Positions 52,462-61,087 of a stretch of DNA of 64,000 nucleotides are shown in pieces. Source of the DNA: an uncultured Planctomycetaceae bacterium (GTDB lineage: Bacteria; Planctomycetota; Planctomycetia; Planctomycetales; Planctomycetaceae); assembly GCA_943787265.1 (NCBI GenBank), contig CALSLT010000024.1, positions 62,001 to 126,000 on the forward strand, written 5' to 3'. The position numbers and the translations under genes were made by a program. Each line of letters opens with the position of its first letter. Position 1 is the stretch's first letter. The notes beneath the pieces are model-generated. The model had not been told where the DNA came from, made no database searches, and worked only from the letters and a program-made list of their open reading frames with translations.

Positions 52462-53343
52462 ATGCCGGAGTATCACAAAAACAAACGGGGGCTCGTGGGG
52501 CCTTTGGCCAGAAGCCGGACGCTCAGCCGTGTTGCGGTGATGGCGGTCGTGTTTGGAATTTATGGCGCGGTGCCAGAATTGCCGTGGTGTTCGGAGTTCC
52601 GATCGCTCGCCAATATTCCTGCCGAGATTCATGCCGCGCTGACTCTGGTGCTGGGTTGGCTGCTCGTCTTCCGAACGAACACCGCGTACGGTCGATGGTG
52701 GGACGCGCGAAAAGTCTGGGGAGAGATTGTCAGCGTCAGCCGGACACTGGCTGCCAAGTATGCTCATATGGTGAATCTGCCCGAAGAAGAACTGGACGCG
52801 GCTGGCCGATACCTGGTGGCATTTTCCTGGGGACTGCGAGACCACTTGCGGGATGCGGCGACGTCGGAAACGTTGACGAAACTCGAAGGCTACGACGAAA
52901 CGGTCAAGCACGTGCCTGGTTTTCTTGTTGATCGTCTTTACAAATCGCTGTACCAATGGAAGTCCAACGGTTGGATAGACGGAGCTGATCAACGAGTGAT
53001 CGATGTCGACCTTCATCGTCTCCATGAACTGGCCGGGAAGTGCGAAAGTATTCGACTGACCAGAATCGCCAGTTCGTATCGGGTCTTCGTCCGGCAGTGC
53101 ATCGCGGTGTGCCTGCTGTCGCTTCCCTGGGGAATCACTGCCGACTTTGGTTGGTGGACGGTGCCGCTGACCGCGCTGACGGCCTACTTCATGCTTGGGC
53201 TGGAAGTGGTGGCCGAACATGTCGAAGAACCGTTCGGCGACGACGAAGACGATCTGGATCTCGATCGACTGTGTACCGCTGTGACGGACTCGGTTCAGGA
53301 AACGATCGCGCGAGCGAAGCAGGTTCCGAAGATGGTTGAATGA
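52462..53343 (+). CDS. Bestrophin-like membrane protein (UPF0187)
   Basis: A 293-residue integral membrane protein of the bestrophin/YneE family, which forms ion channels. Seen: RVAVMAVVFGIYGAVPELP (TM 1), ALTLVLGWLLVFRTNTAYGR then WWDARKVWGEI (family signature), LLSLPWGITADFGWW and FMLGLEVVAEHVEEPFGDDE with DLDLDRLC at the C-terminal end. Bacterial members conduct cations or anions and may take part in pH or volume control. Start: ATG 52462 or GTG 52453; I take the ATG. Divergent from the ROK gene; co-regulation is not evident. Confidence 0.87.
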   Translation: MPEYHKNKRGLVGPLARSRTLSRVAVMAVVFGIYGAVPELPWCSEFRSLANIPAEIHAALTLVLGWLLVFRTNTAYGRWWDARKVWGEIVSVSRTLAAKYAHMVNLPEEELDAAGRYLVAFSWGLRDHLRDAATSETLTKLEGYDETVKHVPGFLVDRLYKSLYQWKSNGWIDGADQRVIDVDLHRLHELAGKCESIRLTRIASSYRVFVRQCIAVCLLSLPWGITADFGWWTVPLTALTAYFMLGLEVVAEHVEEPFGDDEDDLDLDRLCTAVTDSVQETIARAKQVPKMVE

Positions 53344-53453
53344 CGGTCGCGTTGCGTTGTGGAATTGCCGACGTCATCCTTTCCCGTTCGATTTGCGATC
53401 ACCGATCACGAAATTGGATTTAAGCGACCGGCTCTCTAACAAAGGTATTCGAT

Positions 53454-55385
53454 ATGCGGCGTCCAGGATTCTTTCGACTTGCATTTGTCGTTGGTGCGAT
53501 TTTCACCGCTCCGATGCTGACCAACGCTGGCCAGAACGAACTGACAGAGGCTGAATCCCGCTCCGGCTGGAAGCTTCTGTTCGATGGCAAAACGACTGAC
53601 GGCTGGCGGAACTACAAGAAAGATGCCGTCGGCGATGGCTGGAAGATTGAAGATGGAATTCTCTCGCGCGTTGGCAAAGGGGCCGGAGACATCATTACTG
53701 ACGGGCAATTCGAACATTTCGAATTGCAGCTGGAATACCGTATCTCAAAAGGCGGAAACAGCGGGCTGATGTTCCACGTAACGGAAGAGAACCAACGTCC
53801 GTGGCAGTCGGGCCCAGAGATTCAGATTCAGGACAACGTCGACGGCCATGATCCTCAAAAAGCAGGGTGGCTGTACCAGCTCTATCAGCCTAAGAAGCCA
53901 GGCTGGGCGATGAAGTTTGAAGCTCAAGTCGGCTACAAGGGCATCGAGATGGACGACGCCACTCGACCGGCCGGTAAGTGGAACCAGCTTTACTTTCGGG
54001 TGACCGCTCGCGATGGCGAAGTCTGCATGAACGGCGTCAGCTACTTCAAATTTGTGAAGGGCAGCGACGACTGGAACAAACGCGTTGCTGCCAGCAAGTT
54101 TGCGAAGTTCGAGAACTTCGGGAAGGCGGCGAAGGGGCACATTTGCCTGCAGGATCACGGCAACCTCGTCTCGTTTCGAAATATTCGGATTCGAGAACTT
54201 CCGGAAAGCGGCGAAGCTCCGGAACCGATCGACGCCACACTGAAACTGAAGCCGGAAGTGGCATTTCCAAACGTTACCTGGGAAGGCTGGTCGGCATTCA
54301 ACGAGAACGGCAAACCAAATCCACAAAAGCGGCCGATTCACGTGACGCACGCTGGAGATGGCACGAATCGAGTTTTCGTCGTTGACCAAGTCGGTCTAAT
54401 CCATGTCCTTCCGAATGATCCCTCAGCAACGACGGCCACGGTCTTTGCTGACTTCCGCAAGCTGACTCATGAATTCACGAAAGATAATGAAGAAGGATTG
54501 CTCGGTTTCGCCTTCCATCCTGACTACAAATCGAACGGGCAATTCTTCGTTTACTACAACACGAAGTCTGGCGATCGGAAGATTCAGCTTTCTCGCTTTA
54601 CCGTATCGAAGGACGACGCTAACAACGCAGACGAGTCCAGCGAAGAAGTCCTGATGACCATCCAGCAGCCATTCTCCAATCACAACGGAGGACCGATGGC
54701 GTTTGGCCCGGATGGATACCTCTACATTGGCATGGGCGATGGCGGCGGCCGGAACGACCCTGAGTACTCGGCACAGGACAAGTCTTCGTTCCTGGGCTGC
54801 GTCCTCAGAATTGATGTGGACCACAAGTCTGACGGAAAGAACTATGCGATTCCCAAAGACAATCCATTCGTCGGACAGAAAGGGATCCCTGGCGAAATCT
54901 ACGCGTCGGGAATTCGGAATCCCTGGCGAGTTTCGTTTGACTCAAAGACCGGTTCGTTCTGGCTGGCCGACGTCGGGCAGGATCTGTGGGAAGAGGTCAA
55001 CATCATCAAGAAGGGCGGAAACTACGGCTGGAGTGCTCGTGAAGGATCGTTTGCATTCGGAAACCACAAAGACTCAATCGGAGTTTCCGCTATCGATCCC
55101 GTCTGGGAGTATGATCATCGCATCGGAAAATCGATCACCGGCGGGCACGTCTACCGAGGATCGAAACTCCCGGAACTCGCCGGCCATTATCTCTACGGTG
55201 ACTTTGTCTCAGGTAAGTTGTGGGCTTTGCACTACGACGAAGAAGCGGGCAAAGTCGTCCGCAACGTCGCCATTCCCTGGAACGGATTAAACGTTCTGGC
55301 GTTCGGCGAAGATGAGCAGGGCGAAGCGTTCGTCACCACACCAAACCGAAACGGGAAGGGCATCTACCGTCTCGTGAGGGAGTAG
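53454..55385 (+). CDS. DUF1080 domain fused to a PQQ-type sugar dehydrogenase propeller
   Basis: A 643-residue exported fusion. After a signal peptide (FFRLAFVVGAIFTAPMLTNAG) comes a DUF1080/3-keto-disaccharide-hydrolase domain (~25-240: WKLLFDGKTTDGWRNYKKD, DGWKIEDGILSR, GNSGLMFHVTEE, AGKWNQLYFRVT). A glucose/sorbosone-dehydrogenase propeller follows (~265-640: EEGLLGFAFHPDYKSNGQF, HNGGPMAFGPDGYLYIGMGDGG, GEIYASGIRNPWRVSFD). DUF1080 enzymes act on 3-keto-glycosides, and the propeller oxidises sugars, so the two could work in sequence. Whether PQQ is actually bound is unproven. Single gene, ATG start. Confidence 0.9.
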   Translation: MRRPGFFRLAFVVGAIFTAPMLTNAGQNELTEAESRSGWKLLFDGKTTDGWRNYKKDAVGDGWKIEDGILSRVGKGAGDIITDGQFEHFELQLEYRISKGGNSGLMFHVTEENQRPWQSGPEIQIQDNVDGHDPQKAGWLYQLYQPKKPGWAMKFEAQVGYKGIEMDDATRPAGKWNQLYFRVTARDGEVCMNGVSYFKFVKGSDDWNKRVAASKFAKFENFGKAAKGHICLQDHGNLVSFRNIRIRELPESGEAPEPIDATLKLKPEVAFPNVTWEGWSAFNENGKPNPQKRPIHVTHAGDGTNRVFVVDQVGLIHVLPNDPSATTATVFADFRKLTHEFTKDNEEGLLGFAFHPDYKSNGQFFVYYNTKSGDRKIQLSRFTVSKDDANNADESSEEVLMTIQQPFSNHNGGPMAFGPDGYLYIGMGDGGGRNDPEYSAQDKSSFLGCVLRIDVDHKSDGKNYAIPKDNPFVGQKGIPGEIYASGIRNPWRVSFDSKTGSFWLADVGQDLWEEVNIIKKGGNYGWSAREGSFAFGNHKDSIGVSAIDPVWEYDHRIGKSITGGHVYRGSKLPELAGHYLYGDFVSGKLWALHYDEEAGKVVRNVAIPWNGLNVLAFGEDEQGEAFVTTPNRNGKGIYRLVRE

Positions 55386-55400
55386 TCGCTTGCGCTGGGG

Positions 55401-55490
55401 TAGGGTGCGTCTTGACGCACCATCATCTGGGGTGTTCGGTGCGTCGAGACGCACCCCACGAGACTGCCTGGTGGGCAGTGCCCAACCTAC
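55401..55490. repeat. Composite TAGGGTGCG palindrome plus GTGGGC arm
   Basis: TAGGGTGCGTCTTGACGCAC (55401-55420) faces GTGCGTCGAGACGCACCCCA (~55439-55458), a full copy of the element at 41600-41684. Directly after it, GGTGGGCAGTGCCCAACCTA (55470-55489) is one arm of the 37414-type family. It separates two convergent genes. Confidence 0.75.
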
Positions 55491-55500
55491 GGTTACTGCA

Positions 55501-56631
55501 TTACCAGTTCGTGAATGATCCGTCGGCTCGAGTGAGACGTGGGCAATCTCCCTCTACCGGCGGATATTTTTCGAGTGCCGCTTCGTCGAATTCGACTCCC
55601 AGCCCCGGAGTGGTCGGCGGCAGCATGAATCCGTTTTCAAACGGAACCTGCACAGGGAACAGGTCAGAGAGAACTTCTCCAGGAATGCGTGCGCATTCCT
55701 GTACGGCGAAGTTACTTGTCGCCAGGTCCAGCTGCAGACATGCGGCGGTCGATACAGGGCCTAGCGGATTGTGCGGGGCGATGGGGATGTAGTGAGTTTC
55801 GCACCAGCCGGCGATCTTGCGAGCTTCAGTCAGGCCTCCCACGTTGCACACATCGAGTCGGCAGAAGTCGATCCAGTCGTTTTCGAGGGCTTCACGAAAC
55901 TCCCACTTCGTTGCGTATTGTTCTCCCATCGCGATTGGGGTGGCTACATGCTGGCGCAGGCGTCCGATCGCTGCTGGGTTTTCGCAGCGGACAGGATCTT
56001 CGACGAAGTAAGGGCGGCACTGTTCGAGCTGTCGACAAAGAGCGATGGCGTCGGGAGGGTCGAGTCGCGTGTGAACGTCGATGATGATCTCAGCTTCAGG
56101 GCCGAGTTCGTTGCGTACCGCTTCGACCAGTGCGACGCCTTCGCGGACGGAAGTCGTGGGTTCAAGGTTGTCACCCTGTGATGGCAGATTGAATCGAACG
56201 AACTTCCAGCCCGCGTCGATCTTCTGGCGGCAGCCGGCGACCATTTCTTCCAGCGTGCCGTCGGGGACGTGCGGGTAGCACACGACTTTCTCGCGAACCA
56301 GTCCGCCGAGCAGTTCGTAAACAGGCACGTTCAGAGCTTTCGCCTTGATATCCCATAACGCGATGTCGATCGCGCTGATCGCTGCCGCACCGATTCGTCC
56401 GCCGGGAAAGAATCCGCAACGGTGCATGACCTGCCACAGATGTTCGATGCGGTTGGGATCCTGACCAATCAGTGACGGTGTCAACGCGTGGACGAAACCT
56501 GCCATCGCTTCTTCCCGCCACGTGATACCCGCTTCGCCGATGCCGGTAATCCCTTCGTCGGTCTCGACGACGACGAACAGAAAGTTACGGACTTCGCCCA
56601 CGATGTGAGTTTTGATCGATGTGATTTTCAT
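55501..56631 (-). CDS. Enolase-superfamily sugar-acid dehydratase, galactonate-dehydratase-like
   Basis: A 376-residue enzyme of the mandelate-racemase group. Metal ligands: IIIDVHTRLDPP (Asp, with the His two later as general acid/base, as in D-galactonate dehydratase), YFVEDPVRCEN (Glu) and IAMGEQYATK (Glu). The catalytic His is in IAPHNPLGPVSTAACLQL. N-terminal cap: FLFVVVETDEGITGIGEAG. The HxGP layout matches GalD/DgoD rather than muconate cycloisomerase, since the Lys pair is absent. The product would be a 2-keto-3-deoxy sugar acid. It is divergent from the MFS permease, ~125 bp apart, a pairing that supports sugar-acid uptake and use. Confidence 0.88.
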   Translation of the reverse strand: MKITSIKTHIVGEVRNFLFVVVETDEGITGIGEAGITWREEAMAGFVHALTPSLIGQDPNRIEHLWQVMHRCGFFPGGRIGAAAISAIDIALWDIKAKALNVPVYELLGGLVREKVVCYPHVPDGTLEEMVAGCRQKIDAGWKFVRFNLPSQGDNLEPTTSVREGVALVEAVRNELGPEAEIIIDVHTRLDPPDAIALCRQLEQCRPYFVEDPVRCENPAAIGRLRQHVATPIAMGEQYATKWEFREALENDWIDFCRLDVCNVGGLTEARKIAGWCETHYIPIAPHNPLGPVSTAACLQLDLATSNFAVQECARIPGEVLSDLFPVQVPFENGFMLPPTTPGLGVEFDEAALEKYPPVEGDCPRLTRADGSFTNW

Positions 56632-56755
56632 ATTCGGATTGCTTCGGGCGGCCCGTGGGTTGGTGCTGGTTGATTGCGGAATGGAAGTGATGTCTCTTAA
56701 CGTGGAAGCTTAAGCCGAGGCAAGCTTGTACCACTCTGACACGAACGGGAAGCCG

Positions 56756-58246
56756 ATGTCCGACGATCGATCTCTGCAAAACACGCAGATCCCAACGAAG
56801 CGGCGGTGGATTGTCTTTGGGCTCGCGGCGGCGACATCCTTCATCCTCTACCTGCACCGTTACACGTGGAACTTCATCCGTCCCGAACTGATGACGGAGT
56901 ATAAGTTTTCGCAAGAGGAAATGGGTGTTCTCGATACGGCGTTTTACGCCACTTACAGCCTTGGGCAGATTCCCGGCGGGATCGTATGCGACTTCTTCGG
57001 TCCACACCTTTTCGTCGGGATCATCATGGCGATCTGGTCTCTGACGATGCCATGCCTAGGATTGGCTGGCTCAATGAACGGGCTGATCGGTGCGAGGCTT
57101 GGATTTGGTGCTGCGCAGGCAGGGTGTTATCCCGCACTGGCGAAAGTGACGCGAGAATGGTTTCCAGTGAGGCAGCGAACAACCATTCAAGGCCTGATTG
57201 CCAGCTTTTTCGGTCGTAGCGGTGGAGCGGTGTCTTCACTGCTCTTCGGTTCGCTACTCATGGGGGTTTGCGGATTCAGTTGGCGCGTCGCTTTAACCAT
57301 GTTGGCGTTGCTGGGCTTGGTGCTGGCCGTGCTGTTTATCTGGCAATGTCGCAATTGCCCCGAAGATGATCCACGCTGCAACGAGGCGGAACGAGAGTTG
57401 ATCCGTGCAGGTGAAGCAACTTTGGACGACGATCAACCAAAAGTCCTGCCAGTGGGACGGGCACTGAGGAACGCGAGTCTGCGAATGTTTGTCGTGCAGC
57501 AGTACATGAACGCTGGCGCCGACTATGTCTATTCGGTTTTGATGGGCAGTTTCTTTATCGAGTCACGCGGTGTGACCGACAAGGTGATTCTCGGAATCCT
57601 GGCGAGCATGCCGTTGTGGGGCGGTGCATGTGGCGGCGTGGCGGGTGGGCTTTTGAATGACTTCCTGATTCGCGTTACCGGGAGTCGACGACGGGCGCGA
57701 AGAATTGTTGGGTTCTCAGGAAAGGTCTTTGCCTGTTTCTTTTTGTACGCAGCGTTGACTTATCCCAATGTGCCACTGGCACCGAGCATTGTTGCCTGGC
57801 TCGACGGTATCTTTGATTCGTTAGGCATGCTCGAATGGCTCGGTGTGAACGGAATTTCGGATCCGCTGGCGGCGGCTGGGTTGTTGTTCCTGACAAAGTT
57901 CTTTACTGACTGGACGCAACCAACCGTCTGGGGCACGGCGACCGATATGGGAGGCAGATATTCGGCGACTGTCTTCAGTGTGATCAATACATCGGGGGGA
58001 ATCGCTGGAACGGTCACCCCCATCATGGGCGGATTGCTGCTTGGCCACTACGCAACGACTTCGATGGTCGATGGTCAGGAAGTCATGGTGACGCACTACG
58101 AGCCAGTCTTCGTCATGGTCGGAGTGATGTACCTGCTTAGTGCGGTTTCGTGGCTGTTTATCGATAGCGAAAACTCGCTGGACGGCGATGAACGATCAGC
58201 AGGCCAGCCAGTTTCTGGCGAATCTGGCAGCGAGGAAAACTCGTGA
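56756..58246 (+). CDS. MFS permease, ACS (anion:cation symporter) type
   Basis: A 496-residue transporter with ~12 TM helices. The N-terminal half has RWIVFGLAAATSFILYLHRY, the loop GGIVCDFFGPHLFVGI and RLGFGAAQAGCYPALAKVTR, a block common to hexuronate/galactonate ACS-family members. Cytosolic loop ~200-245 is charged. The second half carries GVNGISDPLAAAGLLFLTKF. It probably imports a sugar acid for the neighbouring dehydratases. ATG 56756 has GGGA upstream; the frame continues to a TTG at 56726 without support. A nested palindrome follows the gene. Confidence 0.88.
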   Translation: MSDDRSLQNTQIPTKRRWIVFGLAAATSFILYLHRYTWNFIRPELMTEYKFSQEEMGVLDTAFYATYSLGQIPGGIVCDFFGPHLFVGIIMAIWSLTMPCLGLAGSMNGLIGARLGFGAAQAGCYPALAKVTREWFPVRQRTTIQGLIASFFGRSGGAVSSLLFGSLLMGVCGFSWRVALTMLALLGLVLAVLFIWQCRNCPEDDPRCNEAERELIRAGEATLDDDQPKVLPVGRALRNASLRMFVVQQYMNAGADYVYSVLMGSFFIESRGVTDKVILGILASMPLWGGACGGVAGGLLNDFLIRVTGSRRRARRIVGFSGKVFACFFLYAALTYPNVPLAPSIVAWLDGIFDSLGMLEWLGVNGISDPLAAAGLLFLTKFFTDWTQPTVWGTATDMGGRYSATVFSVINTSGGIAGTVTPIMGGLLLGHYATTSMVDGQEVMVTHYEPVFVMVGVMYLLSAVSWLFIDSENSLDGDERSAGQPVSGESGSEENS

Positions 58247-58273
58247 TCACGAAGTCGTAAGTCGGTTAAGAAC

Positions 58274-58404
58274 GCGTCGGAAATAACTTCCCCAATCCTT
58301 GAGCCGCAAGGCGCTAGCCGCGGGTATTGGCCCACCGGCGGCTAGCGCCTTGCCGCTCACAGTTTCCACACGCTTCCGACAAACAGGGAAGCTATTTCGG
58401 ACGC
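58274..58404. repeat. Nested palindrome (GGCGCTAGCC core)
   Basis: Two inverted repeats share one centre. Inner arms: 58301-58321 (core AAGGCGCTAGCCGC) and 58338-58358, 20 of 21 complementary. Outer arms: 58274-58292 (core GAAATAACTTCCC) and 58386-58404, 17 of 19 complementary. It fills most of the 224-bp space between the convergent MFS and enolase genes. Confidence 0.8.
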
Positions 58405-58470
58405 ATTCCTTAGTCGATCGTGACGATCGACCAATCAACGCAAGCTTGAATTTCGTCAGGCCGGGCTGTC

Positions 58471-59718
58471 CTACGAAGGTTCGTGGACCGGAGCGATGCT
58501 CGCTCGGCCGTAGTGCTCGGACCATTCGGCTGAGTTTTCTTCGATGTGGATCAGGTGGGCTCCTTTGGCGAAGGCGGGCAGGTCGCCGGCCTTGAATGCG
58601 TCCCACATTTGTTGGGCATGGGTGAAGTACGACTTCGAACCGCTGGGCCAGTCGAGTCTTAACAGCAAGCCCGGATAAGGGTACGGCTTCGACTTCGGTT
58701 CGATGCGGTATTGCTCAACGAAGTCCCAGTCAACGGTGACGCCGATGCCGGGGCTGTCGGGAATCTTTGCCATGCCGTTGGAAACGGTCCACGGTTCTGT
58801 CACGAACTGCTCGGGGTACATGTGGTTGCAGTGGATCGCCGGCCAGCGAGCGTGTGACAGCGCCGCCTGAACGTGCAAGCAGAATGTCGCTCCCAGGTTC
58901 GAACCGACCCACTGCAGCCAGAACGGCTTGTTGAACTCGGCGCAGGTTTTGCCTCGGTCGATCGCGTGACTGACTCCGCCTTCCATGACGAAGCCGTCGC
59001 AGATGTCGCGTCGGATTTGCGTTTCGAACGCCGGTCGGCCGATGTGCTGGGCAATGGGAATGCTCAGGTGCTGTCGCAGCATGCGGTTGCCTTCAACGTC
59101 TTCCTGCTGGATCGGACTCTCCCAGATCGCGACCTTGGAATACTCCTCCAGCCTCTTGCAAAGCGGCCGAATGACGGCCGGGTCGAGTCCGAAGTCGTTG
59201 AAGTCGAGGTCCAGCAAAAAGTGATCGGGGACGACTTCGGAAAGCCGCTTGACCTGGTCTTCAAGGTCGAACCACGGACGAGCCTTCGTTTTGAAAGTCG
59301 TGTATCCGCTAGCGGCAGCCTCTTCGCATTCGCTGATCCAATCTTCAGCCGGCATGTCGATCGCCCACCAGCCGACGTGCGCGTGAGTTCGAACCTTCTC
59401 GCCCAGCAGCGACCAGACTGGAGCGTCCAGCGATTTCGCGACGGCATCAAACAATGCCATTTGCAGTCCCGCTCCCAGCGAATCGTCCCACATAACCGTT
59501 GCGGCGTGCTGGCCAGTGGCTCGTTGGACAGCTTCGTCAGTAACTTCGCCCCAGGTGTAGTAGGGCATGGTTTCGCCGACGCCCACGATGCCATTGCTCA
59601 ACGTGACTTTGCAGATTTCGAAGAGTGACCAATGTGGAATCTCTCGGACCATGTTTCGGAAAGGGACTTCCTTTAGCGGCAGGTCCACCCAGATTCGTTC
59701 GATCGATTCAACTTTCAT
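58471..59718 (-). CDS. Divergent enolase-superfamily protein lacking a usual metal ligand
   Basis: A 415-residue member of the mandelate-racemase/muconate-lactonizing group. The N-terminal cap (SLFEICKVTLSNGIVGVGET) and barrel motifs are present: TTFKTKARPWFD (KxK), LLDLDFNDFGLD (Asp) and VAIWESPIQQED (Glu). Where most members have GE or GD as third ligand, this one reads PIAQHIGRPAFE, so a His may take that place or metal binding may be altered. The reaction is not assigned. ATG 59718 is chosen as the family start; the frame extends to 59820. Divergent from the ManD-like gene with ~100 bp between them. Confidence 0.8.
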   Translation of the reverse strand: MKVESIERIWVDLPLKEVPFRNMVREIPHWSLFEICKVTLSNGIVGVGETMPYYTWGEVTDEAVQRATGQHAATVMWDDSLGAGLQMALFDAVAKSLDAPVWSLLGEKVRTHAHVGWWAIDMPAEDWISECEEAAASGYTTFKTKARPWFDLEDQVKRLSEVVPDHFLLDLDFNDFGLDPAVIRPLCKRLEEYSKVAIWESPIQQEDVEGNRMLRQHLSIPIAQHIGRPAFETQIRRDICDGFVMEGGVSHAIDRGKTCAEFNKPFWLQWVGSNLGATFCLHVQAALSHARWPAIHCNHMYPEQFVTEPWTVSNGMAKIPDSPGIGVTVDWDFVEQYRIEPKSKPYPYPGLLLRLDWPSGSKSYFTHAQQMWDAFKAGDLPAFAKGAHLIHIEENSAEWSEHYGRASIAPVHEPS

Positions 59719-59819
59719 CGTGCGGTCACTCCCTGTGTTCGTGCTGTTGTCGATAGACTCTTCCGCTGACGCTTTCGGCAGGTCCGAATAATAAGAACCG
59801 ATTGGCATCGAGGGGAACA

Positions 59820-61049
59820 ATGACCGTTCGAATTGAGAAGATTCGCTGCATCGCGACGGCGCCGGCCGACATTCGGCTGGTCGTTGTGAAAGTTGAAACT
59901 ACGGAGCCGGGGTTGTACGGATTGGGATGCGCGACGTTCACCCAACGACCACTGGCGGTAATCGAGGCGGTGGAAAGTTACCTCGATCCGTTTTTGCGAG
60001 GGCGCGACGTCAGCGAAATCGAGGACATCTTTCAGTCTTCGTATGTCAGTTCGTACTGGCGTCAGGGCCCGGTGCTGAATAACGCGTTGTCAGGTGTGGA
60101 CATGGCACTGTGGGATATCAAGGGCAAGCGAGCTGGCATGCCAGTTCATGATCTGCTGGGCGGTAAGACCCGAATGGCGGCTCCGGTTTATGTTCATGCG
60201 AGTGGGAGAGACTTTGCGGAAGTCACGGATCGAGCGCGAGCGTTGATGGCTGACGGCTTTCGTCACGTGCGGATTCAGTCTGAAGTTCCGGGGCAGTCGA
60301 CTTACGGAACGGAATCGGACCTCAAGCCGCACGAACAGGTCAACGGTCCGGTCAGCCCGCAGAACATCTTTGAACCGGCCGATTACGCGCGGTTAGCTCC
60401 TCGGTTGTTTGAGCATGTACGAAGTGAACTGGGCGACGAAGTCGAATTGCTGCACGATATTCATGAACGCCTGCCTGCGCCGCTGGCCATTCAATTGGCA
60501 AAAGATCTGGAGCCGTACCGGCTGTTCTTTCTGGAAGACCCCTTGCCTCCCGAGGAACTGACCTACTTCCGGCGTTTGCGGGAAGCGTCTCACGTGCCGC
60601 TGGCAATGGGCGAACTTTTCACCAACGTGAATGAGTACCTGCCGCTGATCCGCGAGCAACTAATCGACTTCATCCGAGTTCACATTTCAGACGTTGGCGG
60701 CTTGTCGATGGCTCGAAAGATCGCCGCTTTGTGTGAATTTTTCAGCGTTCGGACCGCTTGGCACGGGCCCGGAGACACGTCGCCGATTGGGCATGCCGCC
60801 AATCTTGCTCTTGATGTTTCGATCTCCAATTTCGGAATTCAAGAGTTCACGGTCTTCAACCAGGCTACGCTGGATGTGTTTCCGGGTTGTCCAACGTTGC
60901 GAGATGGGATGCTCTGGCCAAACGATGCACCCGGTTGGGGCATCGATCTTGACGAAGAGTTGGCTGCGAAGTTTCCGTATCCGGAGCATCCGTTTAACGG
61001 GGCATGGCCAGCGATTCGACGACGAGACGGCAGTTGTGTTCGTCCGTAA
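59820..61049 (+). CDS. Enolase-superfamily dehydratase, mannonate-dehydratase (ManD)-like
   Basis: A 409-residue enzyme close to the ManD subgroup. RIQSEVPGQSTYGT holds the Arg and Tyr of the ManD 150-180 loop; LLHDIHERLPA gives the Asp ligand and acid/base His; FFLEDPLPPE and LAMGELFTNV give the two Glu ligands; AWHGPGDTSPIGHAANLALD is characteristic of the group. The cap begins IRLVVVKVETTEPG. It would dehydrate D-mannonate or D-gluconate to 2-keto-3-deoxygluconate; activity level varies widely in this family. ATG 59820 has AGGGG at 59811-59815. The next gene starts 38 bp later on the same strand. Confidence 0.9.
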   Translation: MTVRIEKIRCIATAPADIRLVVVKVETTEPGLYGLGCATFTQRPLAVIEAVESYLDPFLRGRDVSEIEDIFQSSYVSSYWRQGPVLNNALSGVDMALWDIKGKRAGMPVHDLLGGKTRMAAPVYVHASGRDFAEVTDRARALMADGFRHVRIQSEVPGQSTYGTESDLKPHEQVNGPVSPQNIFEPADYARLAPRLFEHVRSELGDEVELLHDIHERLPAPLAIQLAKDLEPYRLFFLEDPLPPEELTYFRRLREASHVPLAMGELFTNVNEYLPLIREQLIDFIRVHISDVGGLSMARKIAALCEFFSVRTAWHGPGDTSPIGHAANLALDVSISNFGIQEFTVFNQATLDVFPGCPTLRDGMLWPNDAPGWGIDLDEELAAKFPYPEHPFNGAWPAIRRRDGSCVRP

Positions 61050-61087
61050 AAGTGAAGATCGTTTTTCGGCAGAGCAGGGGAGAGGTG

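Noticed and set aside
58873..59628. 251-codon + strand frame opposite the divergent enolase
   Set aside because: Antisense shadow of a clear enolase-superfamily gene.
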